This document shows positions 1-11,500 of a stretch of DNA of 64,000 bases, in pieces. The translations under genes were made by a program, and so were the position numbers. This stretch comes from Acanthaster planci (taxonomy: Eukaryota > Echinodermata > Asteroidea > Valvatida > Acanthasteridae), in NCBI RefSeq assembly GCF_001949145.1, contig NW_019091499.1, positions 477,723-541,722 of the forward strand, read 5' to 3'. Under the pieces are notes generated by a model. The model did no database searches. It was not told where the DNA came from and saw nothing but the letters and a program-made list of their open reading frames with translations. Every line of letters begins with the position of its first letter. Position 1 is the stretch's first letter.

Positions 1-1511
1 TGTAGTGTATGCATGGTAGGCCTATGCAACCCGTCATTTTATTGCCATGGTATGGACAGTGACTGACATACTAGGCCTACATGTACCTAGCTCTATCTAC
101 ATGATCTACTGAGTGGAGTGTTACTAGTATAGTACGATCCAGTCCAAAATTCGAAAAAGACGAATACTAATGCTCCACTCAGTGGACTGCTACTGTAGAG
201 CTAGACTACTGTCACTGAGTAGTAAACAGTCTGACCTAGCTCCCCACATGTTGGGCTGTAGTGGCTCTCTTTTACAATCTATCTCTTATTCTTAATGAGT
301 GTTATCTGTCACAACCACAGCCCTACTTGAAGGCATGTCTTTAATGCCCGAAATCCAAACTGCAGGATTGTCACAAACTTTGAATCCTGTAATATCTTTC
401 GAAACGAGAATAACTGGACAATTTTACTAACACCGGCGTAGGCCTATTCCTCAAAGTTTGGACTTTTATAAACGCGCGCCTATGCAGTGAGTAGTAGAAA
501 AAAGAGCGGGGCTTTCTTTTGTTCCGTTTGGAGCAGAAAAGGAAATAAAGTCCACTTTCTCAAACCACATGTAACTGACATTTTGACCTTAAGGAACTCA
601 ATCCTGAAAGGCCTATTTGAGGTTTAATTTTGACAATATTTAAGCAAGAAAACCACACATTTGTTCTGACCTGAGTTTGGCAAGAGGCAACCGCTCAGTC
701 GAATCACACCATTTTGTTTCTCATCTAGTTACCTGACTCGGGCATTTTGGATTCATCAAAACAAATCTCCATTCAGGTCAAGGAACACTAATTTGTTGTT
801 CACAACTCTTCAGGGCGGTCATGTAAGCTGCCGTTTTGACCCAAACTTTCCCTCAAAAACCACAAGCCCTGTTCTCTTTTCTTTTTGATATGAAAGATGA
901 CATCACCAACAAGTTGTTCAGAAGTTGTTTCAAGAAAGTAGAATTTGTTCCCTTATAGGAACAGGGTGCTAAAAGTAATGAACACCCTATGTAGGCCTAC
1001 ATGTACATGTAGCTAGGCTAGCCTAGTTTGTTTCCTACTTTAATGTAGCCTAGGCATGCTCTCGCCTCTATCATTTTATGCTTGGGATGTGCATAAATGA
1101 GCAAGGTGCTGTTGGAAACTCAGTTTCTTAAATAGGAAACGGTGATTAAAATTAGTCTTTTCCATGCTTTGGCTCTTCTAGGCTCTAGGTCTAACCTTAG
1201 CACGTCTGGGGCCTTTTTAATTTCCAATTCCAAAATTTTTGAAATTTCAAGTGAAGACAGCATTTAATTCATTGAAATTAGGCACGAATAAGAACAAACA
1301 TTTTATGGAATCAAAATGTTTCGTATGATATCCTTTCCAAGATCACTTCAAAAAGAAAACAGAAACAAATAGGTCTGGTGGGGTGTACATGTAGTTAAAA
1401 ATTTATAAGCCTTTACGTCTACATGTACATGTATGCTCTCATGTACACTGCCGAAGCCTGAATTAAAGGTCTGTTTACTACGGTTTACTGCTGTCAGAAT
1501 ACATGTAGTTT

Positions 1512-1917
1512 AAAAGCAGATTTTATGTTTTTGTAACGTACAATTTTCGACTTTCCTACTTTTCTGCCACCTTAAAAGCAGAACGAACATTGTTTGGTAA
1601 TGCATTTTTCTATTTTCTGCTTTTCTGCTTCACGAAAAGCAGATTTTACTTTTCTTTCATTTGCTTCTCTGGTATCACAAAAGCAGAAAAGTTGAATTAA
1701 CAGTTGTCGTCAAAATTTTTAATTCCTGCTTTTTTGACAGGTAAAAAGCAGATGGCCACTTTTTGTCTGCCAGCAAAACGAGGACAAGTAAAGCTGCTTT
1801 TGTAGTCGCAGAAAAGTGGAAAATACATTACAATCAAATGTTCATTCTGCTTTTGAGGTAGCAGAAAAGTAGAAAAGTCGAATATTGCATGTTACAAAAA
1901 CATAAAATCAGCTTTTC
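1512..1917. repeat. Foldback repeat with ~100-bp inverted arms
   Basis: The left arm (1512-1612) and the reverse complement of the right arm (1818-1917) align over about 100 bases with scattered mismatches. Both start with an AAAAGC-GATTTTATG segment and contain a CTACTTTTCTGC core. Weaker similarity continues inward, because the middle is also built from short CTTTTCTGC and AAAAGCAGA motifs. No coding potential is visible. It resembles a decayed foldback element or MITE; terminal duplications were not clear. Confidence 0.65.
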
Positions 1918-2079
1918 TTCTATTATGATAACAGAAAAGCAGATGGCCACTTTTCGTCCTCCATACTATTTACACAGATGAGTCCTGAATGGTGAAATGG
2001 AGTGGAAGTTTAGTTGTTACTAGGCCTAGTGAGAGGAATTTTGGGACATGTTGGGAGGCATACCCAGCGTGCCTTGAAC

Positions 2080-2190
2080 TTCATACATGTACAATGTAAG
2101 TACATGTTCATGTACATGTACAGTGTACATCACTATGTACATATACATTGTACGTACATGCATGTACTGTGCATGTACGTGCAACGCATT
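2080..2190. repeat. ACATGTAC palindromic simple-repeat tract
   Basis: Irregular runs of ACATGTAC, GTACATGT and close variants fill about 110 bases. Shorter runs of the same self-complementary motif recur throughout the window (for example near 1000, 1420, 9390, 10150 and 33550). The open reading frame across it is composed of Tyr, Met, His, Val and Cys codons from the repeat and is not a gene. Confidence 0.8.
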
Positions 2191-2400
2191 AAAACTGCGG
2201 ACAAAGGAATTAGGGCAATGCTCATAGTTTTTATACTACATGGTAGTGCATTCTGTGTATCAACTACTGATTAATAGGAAGTACGCATGTCAAATGCATT
2301 TTTCTCAAAATGTAGAAATGCGAAAAAGCCCTATGTTCTGTTGCAGAACAACATACATGTACATCATCTGGTTTCCATTTTGTTTTGTCTTTTTCAACAG

Positions 2401-2584
2401 GAGCTGTATTACAATGGAACACCAGCCCGCTGATGACTCCCCTGACCAAAGGGACAACCCTCAAACTGTATTGCAGGAGCAACATTCTGACCCAGAAATG
2501 CAGGTTGCATCAGGGGCAGATGACCAGCAAGGGATTCTGGGAATGGTATCCCAGGATGCACCTCAACAGCAGCCAAACCGAAAT
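2401..2584 (+). CDS. HDAC6: HDAC6 exon 1 (first coding exon; ATG at 2414)
   Basis: A polypyrimidine tract ending TTTTTCAACAG at 2400 precedes 13 untranslated bases and an ATG at 2414. The 57 codons encode a Gln-, Asp- and Pro-rich, low-complexity N-terminus ([16 protein letters not shown]...), which varies greatly among HDAC6 proteins. I placed the end at 2584, where AAT is followed by a weak GTTAGG donor in phase 0, because the next exon needs phase 0. In-frame alternatives exist at GTTGCA and GTATCC, so the 3' edge is uncertain. The following 1-kb intron contains a possible LINE tail near 2975. Confidence 0.6.
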
Positions 2585-5500
2585 GTTAGGCTAGTCTCTT
2601 TTTCTCGAAGAAGTATTCAGCCTGCCTAGTGCACAAAAGTTGCTTGCAGGAGCCATTAATAAACCTGGAAGACGAAATGTGTAGGCCTACCATGCCTACT
2701 GGCGGCTTAATGGGCACAGTTGGGTGCTGCATGAGATAAATGTGAAGTTTTTTGTAGTTGTCTGGGTATTTGCAATGTGCATGTATTTGCTACAGTTTGT
2801 GGTTTTCATGCAGTAGGATTCTGCTGTGGTGCAGTCCACTGTATATGATGTGACTCATTGCAGATATAATCGAAATGTTGAAGAGTTGAATACTCTCTGA
2901 TATAAAACGATACTGCTTGCCTGTTTGCTCGCATTGCCATCCCATACACAATAGCATATCCACAAATTAACGTTGAATTGGAATTGAATTAGTTTATTTA
3001 AGTAAAACTAAAACATCTTTGTGGGCAGAGGCTGAATTGAGACAGTTTTTACAAACACAGACAGCTATAGAAATCACGTGTAGACAAATATAATAACAAA
3101 AATTATAATGCAAAATCATTAGAATTACAGCATACTGAATAATATAAAATATGAAGATTGAAACATTTTTTTAAATAATGAGAAAGAAAAGCTCATAACC
3201 CCATGTGAGCATTAAAGGGTACTGACAGCAATGCAACCAACAGTACACTTTTCATTTTCTTTTCATTAGATAATCATCATAACAAGCAAGTTTAAAATGT
3301 CTGTGAAAGATGGATTTTAAAACCATCGCATTGAACTACCCCGGTATTCATCTAAAAATGTTTTATACTAAAACTGCAAAACTTTGCAACACGTGTTGAA
3401 GATAAAATTGTCTTAAGATACTTTGACATGTTCTGACCTCCACCTTATTCTGGAAACAAGTCAAGTGTGCTCAGGAAAATTGCGTAGAAAAACCCCACAT
3501 ACTGTACATTAGACATAAACTTGAGAATTTTCAATTCTTGTGGGCGTAATCATTCCGACTGGTACCGAGTTTTAATATGTGCTTTGAAACTGGAATACAA
3601 ACAATGGGTTGAGTTCATTGTTCCTGCAGGGCAAAGAGGAATCCAAGCAGCAGGGCTCAGGAAAGACAACGGGAAGGAAGGGCAATAGACGGACGAACTC
3701 TGCCTTGCAAGCTGTGAAAAAGAAAGGCAGAGAGAACATCCAACGTGGCCAAGCTGAGGAGGATGAACTCGCCGTTCAACTAGCAGGGATGGTGAGTAGA
3801 AAAATAACAACAGTTCAAAGAGCACAAGTTTGAAAGTTTGCAAATGTTTGCAAGCTGACAATGTGAGGTGCACCTGATATGCAAACGTTTGGGAGTTCAT
3901 GTCCAAAAACTGCCATACGATTGCAGTCCTGTTTATTGGAACGTGTAGAAATGTGTTGACTTCTAAGTAATGTACAGTTGAACCTCAATAATTAGAGGTC
4001 CTCTGTACTTTGGAAATTACCTGGTTTTAAAAGGAACCTTGTGTTATCAGGAATGAAAACCAACAAAGAACTGGTACCTACATGTACGTGTACATTCAGC
4101 AGAATGTTACATTAATGGTGCTCCAGTTAACGAGGCTCCACCGTAGTTTGTCGGCCACATGTACATGACAATAAATCCTCCCTCTGTATCATTATAGCCC
4201 ACAATGTGTTCATCGTACATATAATTAATGAAATCATATCAACATAATTATGTCTTTTGCATTTAAATGCACCCAATTGAATGTGACCTAATTCTCTTTT
4301 TCAAAACGGAATGATTACCATATAGGCAAAGAGGTGAAATGTTGATGTGGAAACTGTTGTGTTGTGGAGGCTTACATGTATTGCATGTTTTCTGGCACCT
4401 GGGGCCATTTTTCACACAGCATACATGAATGTAAAATCTGTCCCTCAGACTGTTAAACCTGTTGCTAAGTTATATCAGCATTAACTGTGAAGAAGCCCTG
4501 ATTTTTCTCACTGCTGTGCTGCCGTCTATTTATTTGCAGACAGTGTCTGACACATGGCCAGCTGTGCCAAGTGGGTAAGTGTCCACATAATGTGCATATC
4601 GTTTCTTGAGTGTGGGTTCTGGAACACGTAATGCCAGTTTTTCACCGGAGTGCGCACAGACCTACATGCATTCAGTCTGTGAGTGGGTATGGGGCGCAGA
4701 GTGACAAGGCTTTGAAGTGTCTGCCCACAGACTGTCAGTTTCAACATCGAAGGGGTTTTCAGGGTTGCACATACATTGAAGAGCCAATTGTGTATTGGAG
4801 ATAATTTCTGACGGGCTCGGATGTAAGATGAAGTCTAGCTCACATGCATGACTAACATGGCTGTCCCAAGTTCAAAGGAACCTGTATGCTCTAAATGAAT
4901 ATCTTACATTTGTGTGACCTTGGGCCAACCCCAACTGGAGTCAATTTTAGAAATTTTAATGTCTTTGAGACCACAAATTTGGCATGGAGTGAGCATCAGT
5001 GAAATATTTAGATCAATTAGTTTGTTTTTCTTCAGTTTTGAGGGCCCTGGGCTTTCCGTTTCTAATGCTGAAAGGGTAGAAATGAGTCAGCCCATATTCT
5101 GATGGTCAAGCTGGAACAAGCATGTGGTGTTGGGTGCTTGTCAGGGATGGCAGAGTCAAGTACATATTTATTATTGGTTGTCCAATCATATTATTAGTAT
5201 TGTTATTGTTAATCATTTCTGGTAATGACACCGAGGATTCCTCAAAAGTGCCCTAGGCACTGTAGAGAGGAGACAGTGAGACGCAGTTACAGTTTTAGAG
5301 TTGGGAGGAAAACCCCAGAGGATTATTCTGGATAAAACCCACGGAATCGGGTAGGGACTGAAAACGCAATCCACATGTAGACCGAGCTGGAATTCGAATC
5401 TGGGCCGCAGACGTGGAAGGCGAGGAGAGAACCACTGTCCCATCCTGACCTCCCATACATGTATATGCTTGCCAAGCATGTGGCTGTTATGAAAATGGGC

Positions 5501-8500
5501 TGTTCTAACACCACATGTACATGTACAGCGATCTCTCAGATGCGTGTACATATGTAAGGAGGGCCAACTTCCTTGTGCAGCTTCTGCAAGGGCCACTGAA
5601 TTGTTGGCATGCCCACGCAGGGGCTCTGCCTTTTATGTTTATGCATAGTTATTAGTTAAGTTCTTGGTAAGTCAGACAAGAAGAGTTGGATGAATTGTCT
5701 CAATGCAGGGTATCAGTTGCAATCCCAGGAACTATCATGAAAACTATATGGCATTGCCTGTTCTTGCTCAAGCCAATTTAAACACAATCAAGAAATAAAA
5801 CAATTAATCATCTTAGTGTTTTGAAGAAAGGACTTTGTCTTTTTCTCTTGGCCAAGATGGCCACTGTATTTAGCCTTTACACTAGAAAAAGCTGACAACT
5901 TTCTTGTCAAGTATACCAATAATCAAAACGTTCTTTGTGTTATGAATGTTGTGGCACAGGTTAACTTTTATAGTACCTGGTGCCAAAACATAAAGCCAAA
6001 ATACAGGTGGTTTTTTTAGGGGGGGGAGGATTTAAAAATAAACAGAATTTGGTATCAGAAAAGGAAATTGGTGGAGACAATGTTTCGTTTATAACATGGC
6101 TTTATGAGGTCAGATGTCCAGTGGAGGTCCTGGGTGACTCTCCATTCTGTCATCTCAAAGAGTCCTTTCGATTTCTGCATCTGTCCAGGACCGGCCTAGT
6201 CTACGATGAGCGTCTAACCCTACACAAGTGCCCCTTCAATACTCGTCATTTTAGATCCGAGCATTCTGACCGCATTTTGCTATGCCGTAAGAGTCTGCAG
6301 GACTACAAGCTCCTGGAAAGATGCACTGATGTCCCAGTAAGTGTAAAGCCTCGCGATCCGTAGTGGTCACGGGCATGAATCCAGGGGTGGGTGTTGGGTG
6401 GTCTCTCCCACTGTTTTGACCTGGAGATGAGCAGTGTGACCATCTTCCCTTTTTGATGTTGAGAAATGAATCATGCATATTTTGATGTTACTCTTATTTT
6501 GAAGAGAACAATGGAGAAGTAGCTGTATAAGTGTATAAGCATTTCAGTTTAAGGCGTGGAAGCTTGCAAATACGCATATATATATACAAGTGCCTCCTAG
6601 TTTAAGCCCCCCTCCTGTATGAATTTCCACAGCATCATGGCACTCAACGGCCTGACTTTATGTCACTGAGAATTGTTTCAGCATTGTGATCTTGAATGTG
6701 TACATTTACAGGTAGACGTTCACTTGTAGATGATACACGAATAGAGGAAATATTCCCCAGAGGCTCTTTTTACATTACCATAATGTCCCTTTGTCCGCTT
6801 TACCTGAGAGGACATGTAGTCTGTATACAAAGGCATGGTTGACAGGTACATGTAAGTTAAAAATGTCATGCTCACCACCAGCTTGACCAACATCAGGAGA
6901 CTGTGTAAGCATTGATGTGTGAAGTATTCAAATGAAATGCCTTGTGTCTGGAACTTAATCCTCTCCTCACAAATCACTGTTAGAATCAGGAGTTAGATAC
7001 TTTTGTAATGTACCAAATCTCAGCATAATTTATCGTGTGTTTGCATTGACTTTCAGTTAATAATTTCAACATGGCCATGCATGGTTTATTATCTCTGACT
7101 TTTCTGGTCCCAACACTGAGAGAGTAGGATATCAAAATCTTACGCTTAACTTGCCCTTACACTAGATTTTACGAGGGCTTAACATTAGTTAATTCAGAGT
7201 TTCATAGTTAAGTCTAAGGTACCGTACTGTGTTGTCCTCCACAACCTAAGTTGCCATGTCAGCCTCAATTTCATGTCTAAGACATGCATTACTTCCAATT
7301 AATTGTTGTATACTTGTACGTGTGGAGTGACTTAGTGGATTTATGAAATTACTCCTGCTGGAACATACATGTACAGTTTGTGACTCGTGGATAATGCAAG
7401 TACATGTACTAGTATTTTGGTGTACATGTACCGGGATGTCCTATGTTGCATTGCCATTACGCTCGTGGTGGGGAAAAAGCATATGTCACTGACAGTTTTA
7501 CTCCCTGTTTTTATTCTTACCCAGGTTCGTTTAGCTTTGGATGAAGAAATTCTCACCACACACAGGTAGTGACCGTCACGTGTATGTATATGTTGGCACT
7601 CATTTATTGTTGGGAACTGGCGAGGGAGGTAATGAATAGACAAGAAACCATTTTACTTTTGCCATTATTGAAGTTCCGTTTTTACCCATAGTGTTGACTA
7701 CTTGGAAAGTTTCAAAACTACGCAGATGATGGAGGAGAGCAAACTGAAATCATGGGCCGAGCAATATGACTCCGTCTTTGCCAACAACGTATGTAATAAC
7801 ACAATTGAATGTTTGTTTTTTTTCGACATTGTTAAATTCCCCGCTCATGGGGCATGTCTCATTATTAGTCTGTGAGGGGGTTGGCAGGAAAGGGAACTAG
7901 TTTGTAGATTCAGTAATCAGGAACCAATCAAAATACACCAAAATTCCAACAAAGTCTGTTCATCATTGAGGACCTTGAAAGACAAATTCAGCAACCAGAA
8001 TGAAAAGTCTATTCCCGTAGGCGATATGGCCCCCTTGTACACTCATTTTGAAACTCTGTCAGTCGCTTGGTTTTGGCAAGTTCTGTTGGTATATTTTTTC
8101 GTGGTCATGACCCACTATTCAAATTTGTGAAGTGATGCCTTGACATAAATGTGTTGTTTGTGCAGCTTTCTTGGATGTCTTTATAGACAACACCTTTTCT
8201 TAACACACGTAACCAAGTGCTTCAGAATAATTCTTCATATTTAGTCTACAGAGGGTGTAACTCTTGCCTTGAAGTAAGGATCTAGAAAACCGCATTCATG
8301 AAAGCACATTTCTTTCCCAACGTACATACTTTTTATTCAATAAGATAGAGTTAATATTTCAGTTGCAAGGTTTCTTGGACCCTGGATCCTAAAACAGCGA
8401 TTAGGAATTTTGTAACATTCATTAGATGCTCTGCAAATGGGATTTTGTCATAAATGTGGGAGGTACTGGTACTTTGGGCTATGCTTTTATAACGAAATAG

Positions 8501-11500
8501 GGTTTATTTTCAGTGCGTTTAAAAGTGACTCTTTAGTTTCACTCTTGCATGAATTCTACCCAGCGCTCTCACATAATCAGTTCTTTATCTCATTTATTCC
8601 AACTCATAAGCCGAGTTGTTGTGTTTTAAAGATGTGTTTTCCTGCCACATGTACATGTCAAATTTGTTTCTCTTTCACATTAGCCTGTAGAATGAACAGG
8701 CATTTAATCTGGGTTGTTTCAGTAATTGCCATCACTCCGTCAGACCACACTGTGAAGTACGTGTAACATCAAGTCATTGTACAGGGTGAACCATTACTTG
8801 TAGCACTTCAGATTTATTGTGGATAAGATAAGCTTTCCAAGTATTTGCAACTGAATATTTTGCAGCATACATACGAGTGTGCCTGTCTCAATCTGGGTGG
8901 CTTGCTAGATCTGACGGAGAAGGTTGTCAAAGGAGAGGTATGCAGCGTGACGTATGTAGCACTTCGTTCGTTGTTACAAAGACTTTTTTACTGCATTGGA
9001 GTTTGTGACATCTTTTCTTAGCACAAGAGACGTGCACAATATCTACAAAATCCTAATAAGGTTGAAAACCCCTGAGTGGAACAGCAAAGAATGGAAGGGA
9101 AATGAACATAACTTGAAACTTCAGTTCATTTAGTCCAGACTGTCCCAGACTCTGTTTTTACAGATGAAGATTTTTACTAATCATTTGTATTTGTGCTTGA
9201 CATATTAGGCCCTGCCACTAGAGTTCATTATTTTTTGGAAGTAAATTTTGACACTCTAAATGTGGGTAGCTGTTGGACGCTCAGTTTGAATGGGGAAAAA
9301 CAGCATAGCCGGTACCATCACTCATTTTCTGTCTCCTTGTATTTTTTTGCAGCTTAGAAATGGAATCACCATTACTCGGTAAGTACATGTACATGTACTC
9401 TTGGAGAATCTGAAAATAAGTTTGTAGTTGAGACCATTCAGGAGATTTTTTGATTGTGTATTTCTTCAAATTTAAAAAAAAAACTGCATATACTTGGAGT
9501 GTCATATACATCTAGCTGGAACACGAGCAAACTTTACTTGACAAATGTGATATTTAGTGTCTGTGTACTTGGGCTGACATTTTCAGTGTTCTGTATACAA
9601 GTACAGTTGGTTGAATAACTCCCCACAAGCAAATACACAGTGGCTCCGAAGGAAAGATCAAGATCCTATCATCAGGAAATTTCGGGAACCTGTTTGTTTC
9701 TTTCTATTCCTTTTTTTTTTCAATAATTAGACCATGTGGACACCATGCGCAATGGAGCGTAGCCAATGGATACTGCTTTTTTAACAATGTAGCTGTGGCA
9801 GCCCACATGGCCAGACACAAGTGGAACTGTGAGAGGTTAGTTGGAGCTCAGTTGATCCTTTGCATTCTTGGTCATGTCTCCCACAATCCTTTTTTGATCT
9901 TTGAGGTTACCGTTTTGCGCAAATTGAGCAAACCACAAATAGTGGTTCCTTGTTATAAATCACTCGTGGCAAATTCCAGTGACGGCCATTTGTTGACTAC
10001 TGATTAATTTTCCCTGGGGATGTGGTAGTTTGAGTATCAAGCAAAACTGACCAGCGTTTGACAAGTTGTCGTTGCTGAACTCAATCTTGTTTAGAGTTTC
10101 TAAACACTAAGTAAATAAAACCTGTGTAAAGGTTACTACATGGCTACATGTACATACATGTACATGCACATGTCTGTACTAGTACATTAGGCCCCAAGAA
10201 ATACATGTACTTCTGCTTCCAGTTTCCTGGCCGACCCAAAGTTTTCAGCGTGATCCTAAAATTGTTATCGGCAAGTCAGAAAAATAAATTTAAAAAGATA
10301 AAAAAATAAATCCTGTTGTCTTGTCTGTCTTTACAAAACACTTCTGAACAACCTTTTTTCTTGTAATGCTTTTACTTGTAATGCGGGCGCTGTACATGAT
10401 GAAAACATGTAAAATAAAAACTTACCGTTCTCTTCAACAGGACTTGTTGCCCATATGAGATTCATTCCACGCCTTATTTTTTTTTTTTTAGTGGCATGCT
10501 CGGGAAAACTTGAGAAATATGCCATTTTTCACCTAAAAAACTAGTGATTTTTGCATTTGTATTAATAACATTCGCAGTAGACGTCGCCGATCAAATCCAA
10601 AATAAGGCGAAAGATATTGGTTGTTTTGAAATTATACTTGCACAAATTAAATTGGAAGGTCTGAAACTCAAATTAATTGCAAAGAAAAATGAAAAATGTC
10701 AATTTAGAGATGACGATACCCGATATAGTCTGAGCTCAAAACCACGATCACTGGGCAGCCATCTTCAGTTTGCACGGGCATGAAACACTTTGGTGCGCAT
10801 GCACACAAACTAAATGTCCTGCTGAAACATACGAGCCCAGTGGTGAAAACTCGCGTGCAAAGGTTAATGCATTAAAGCAACGCTGCGCTGGTTCCCACTG
10901 TGCTGCGTGCATGCAAACAACACGACCAGTCTAAATGTCCTGGTCAAAACATTGTTGTTTCACTACACCGGCCGTACATGCACGCAACCCTATAGCTGCA
11001 CATTGAAAAAAAACATCAATGTTGCAAGAAGATTTCTGCAAGTTAATTCACAGAACTTAGTCTCTTGTCTTTGTGTGTATTTTTTACATGCATGTTCACG
11101 AATTTAATTTGCCCAAATTACTTGCCAGGCACAAGCTATTGGCTTGGATTAGCATTTATCACATCTTCATCCCTAAACATGTGGCCTAACCTCACAAAAT
11201 GAGGTTGACGTATTAAACTAAATTCCATAAAAAATAAAAGTTTTCAGATTCACTGTCAGCTTATTAATACACCAACTACATGTATGACATATACACATAC
11301 TGTATGTCTTAGAAACTCTTCGACATTGACTAATAACTTTCAAATGGTTTGTGCATCTTGAAATTGTAATTTTTTGAGAGCGAGTTTACATGTACCGATG
11401 ATTTTGATCATATAAAAATGTTTTTTTCCTTTGCTGTTGCAGGGTTTTGATTGTGGACTGGGATGTCCATCATGGACAAGGTGTGCAGTACTGCTTTGAA

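Larger units (their letters stand above)
1..2400. other. 5' flank or first intron, no coding sequence seen
   Basis: This stretch contains no recognisable exon. It holds short TAGGCCTA and ACATGTAC palindromes, a foldback at 1512-1917 and an ACATGTAC-rich tract at about 2080-2190. Exon 1 below begins at a clear acceptor, so an untranslated first exon and the promoter must lie here or further left; I could not pick them out. Near the left end, a short inverted pair around 104-116 and 171-183 can form a small hairpin. Confidence 0.5.

Noticed and set aside
2014-2274. 86-residue frame rich in Tyr, His, Met and Val
   Set aside because: It is a translation of the ACATGTAC simple repeat.
5370-5450. 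tRNA gene on the minus strand
   Set aside because: A- and B-box-like words exist, but the cloverleaf cannot be completed and the context continues into a SINE body.
5213-5596. 127-residue minus-strand frame
   Set aside because: It follows the SINE-like repeat (tRNA-like head and conserved body) and is not a gene.
5980-6189. 5' part of the long frame leading into exon 4
   Set aside because: The part before the CTGTCCAG acceptor has no similarity to HDAC6 and does not fit the phase of exon 3, so it is treated as intron.
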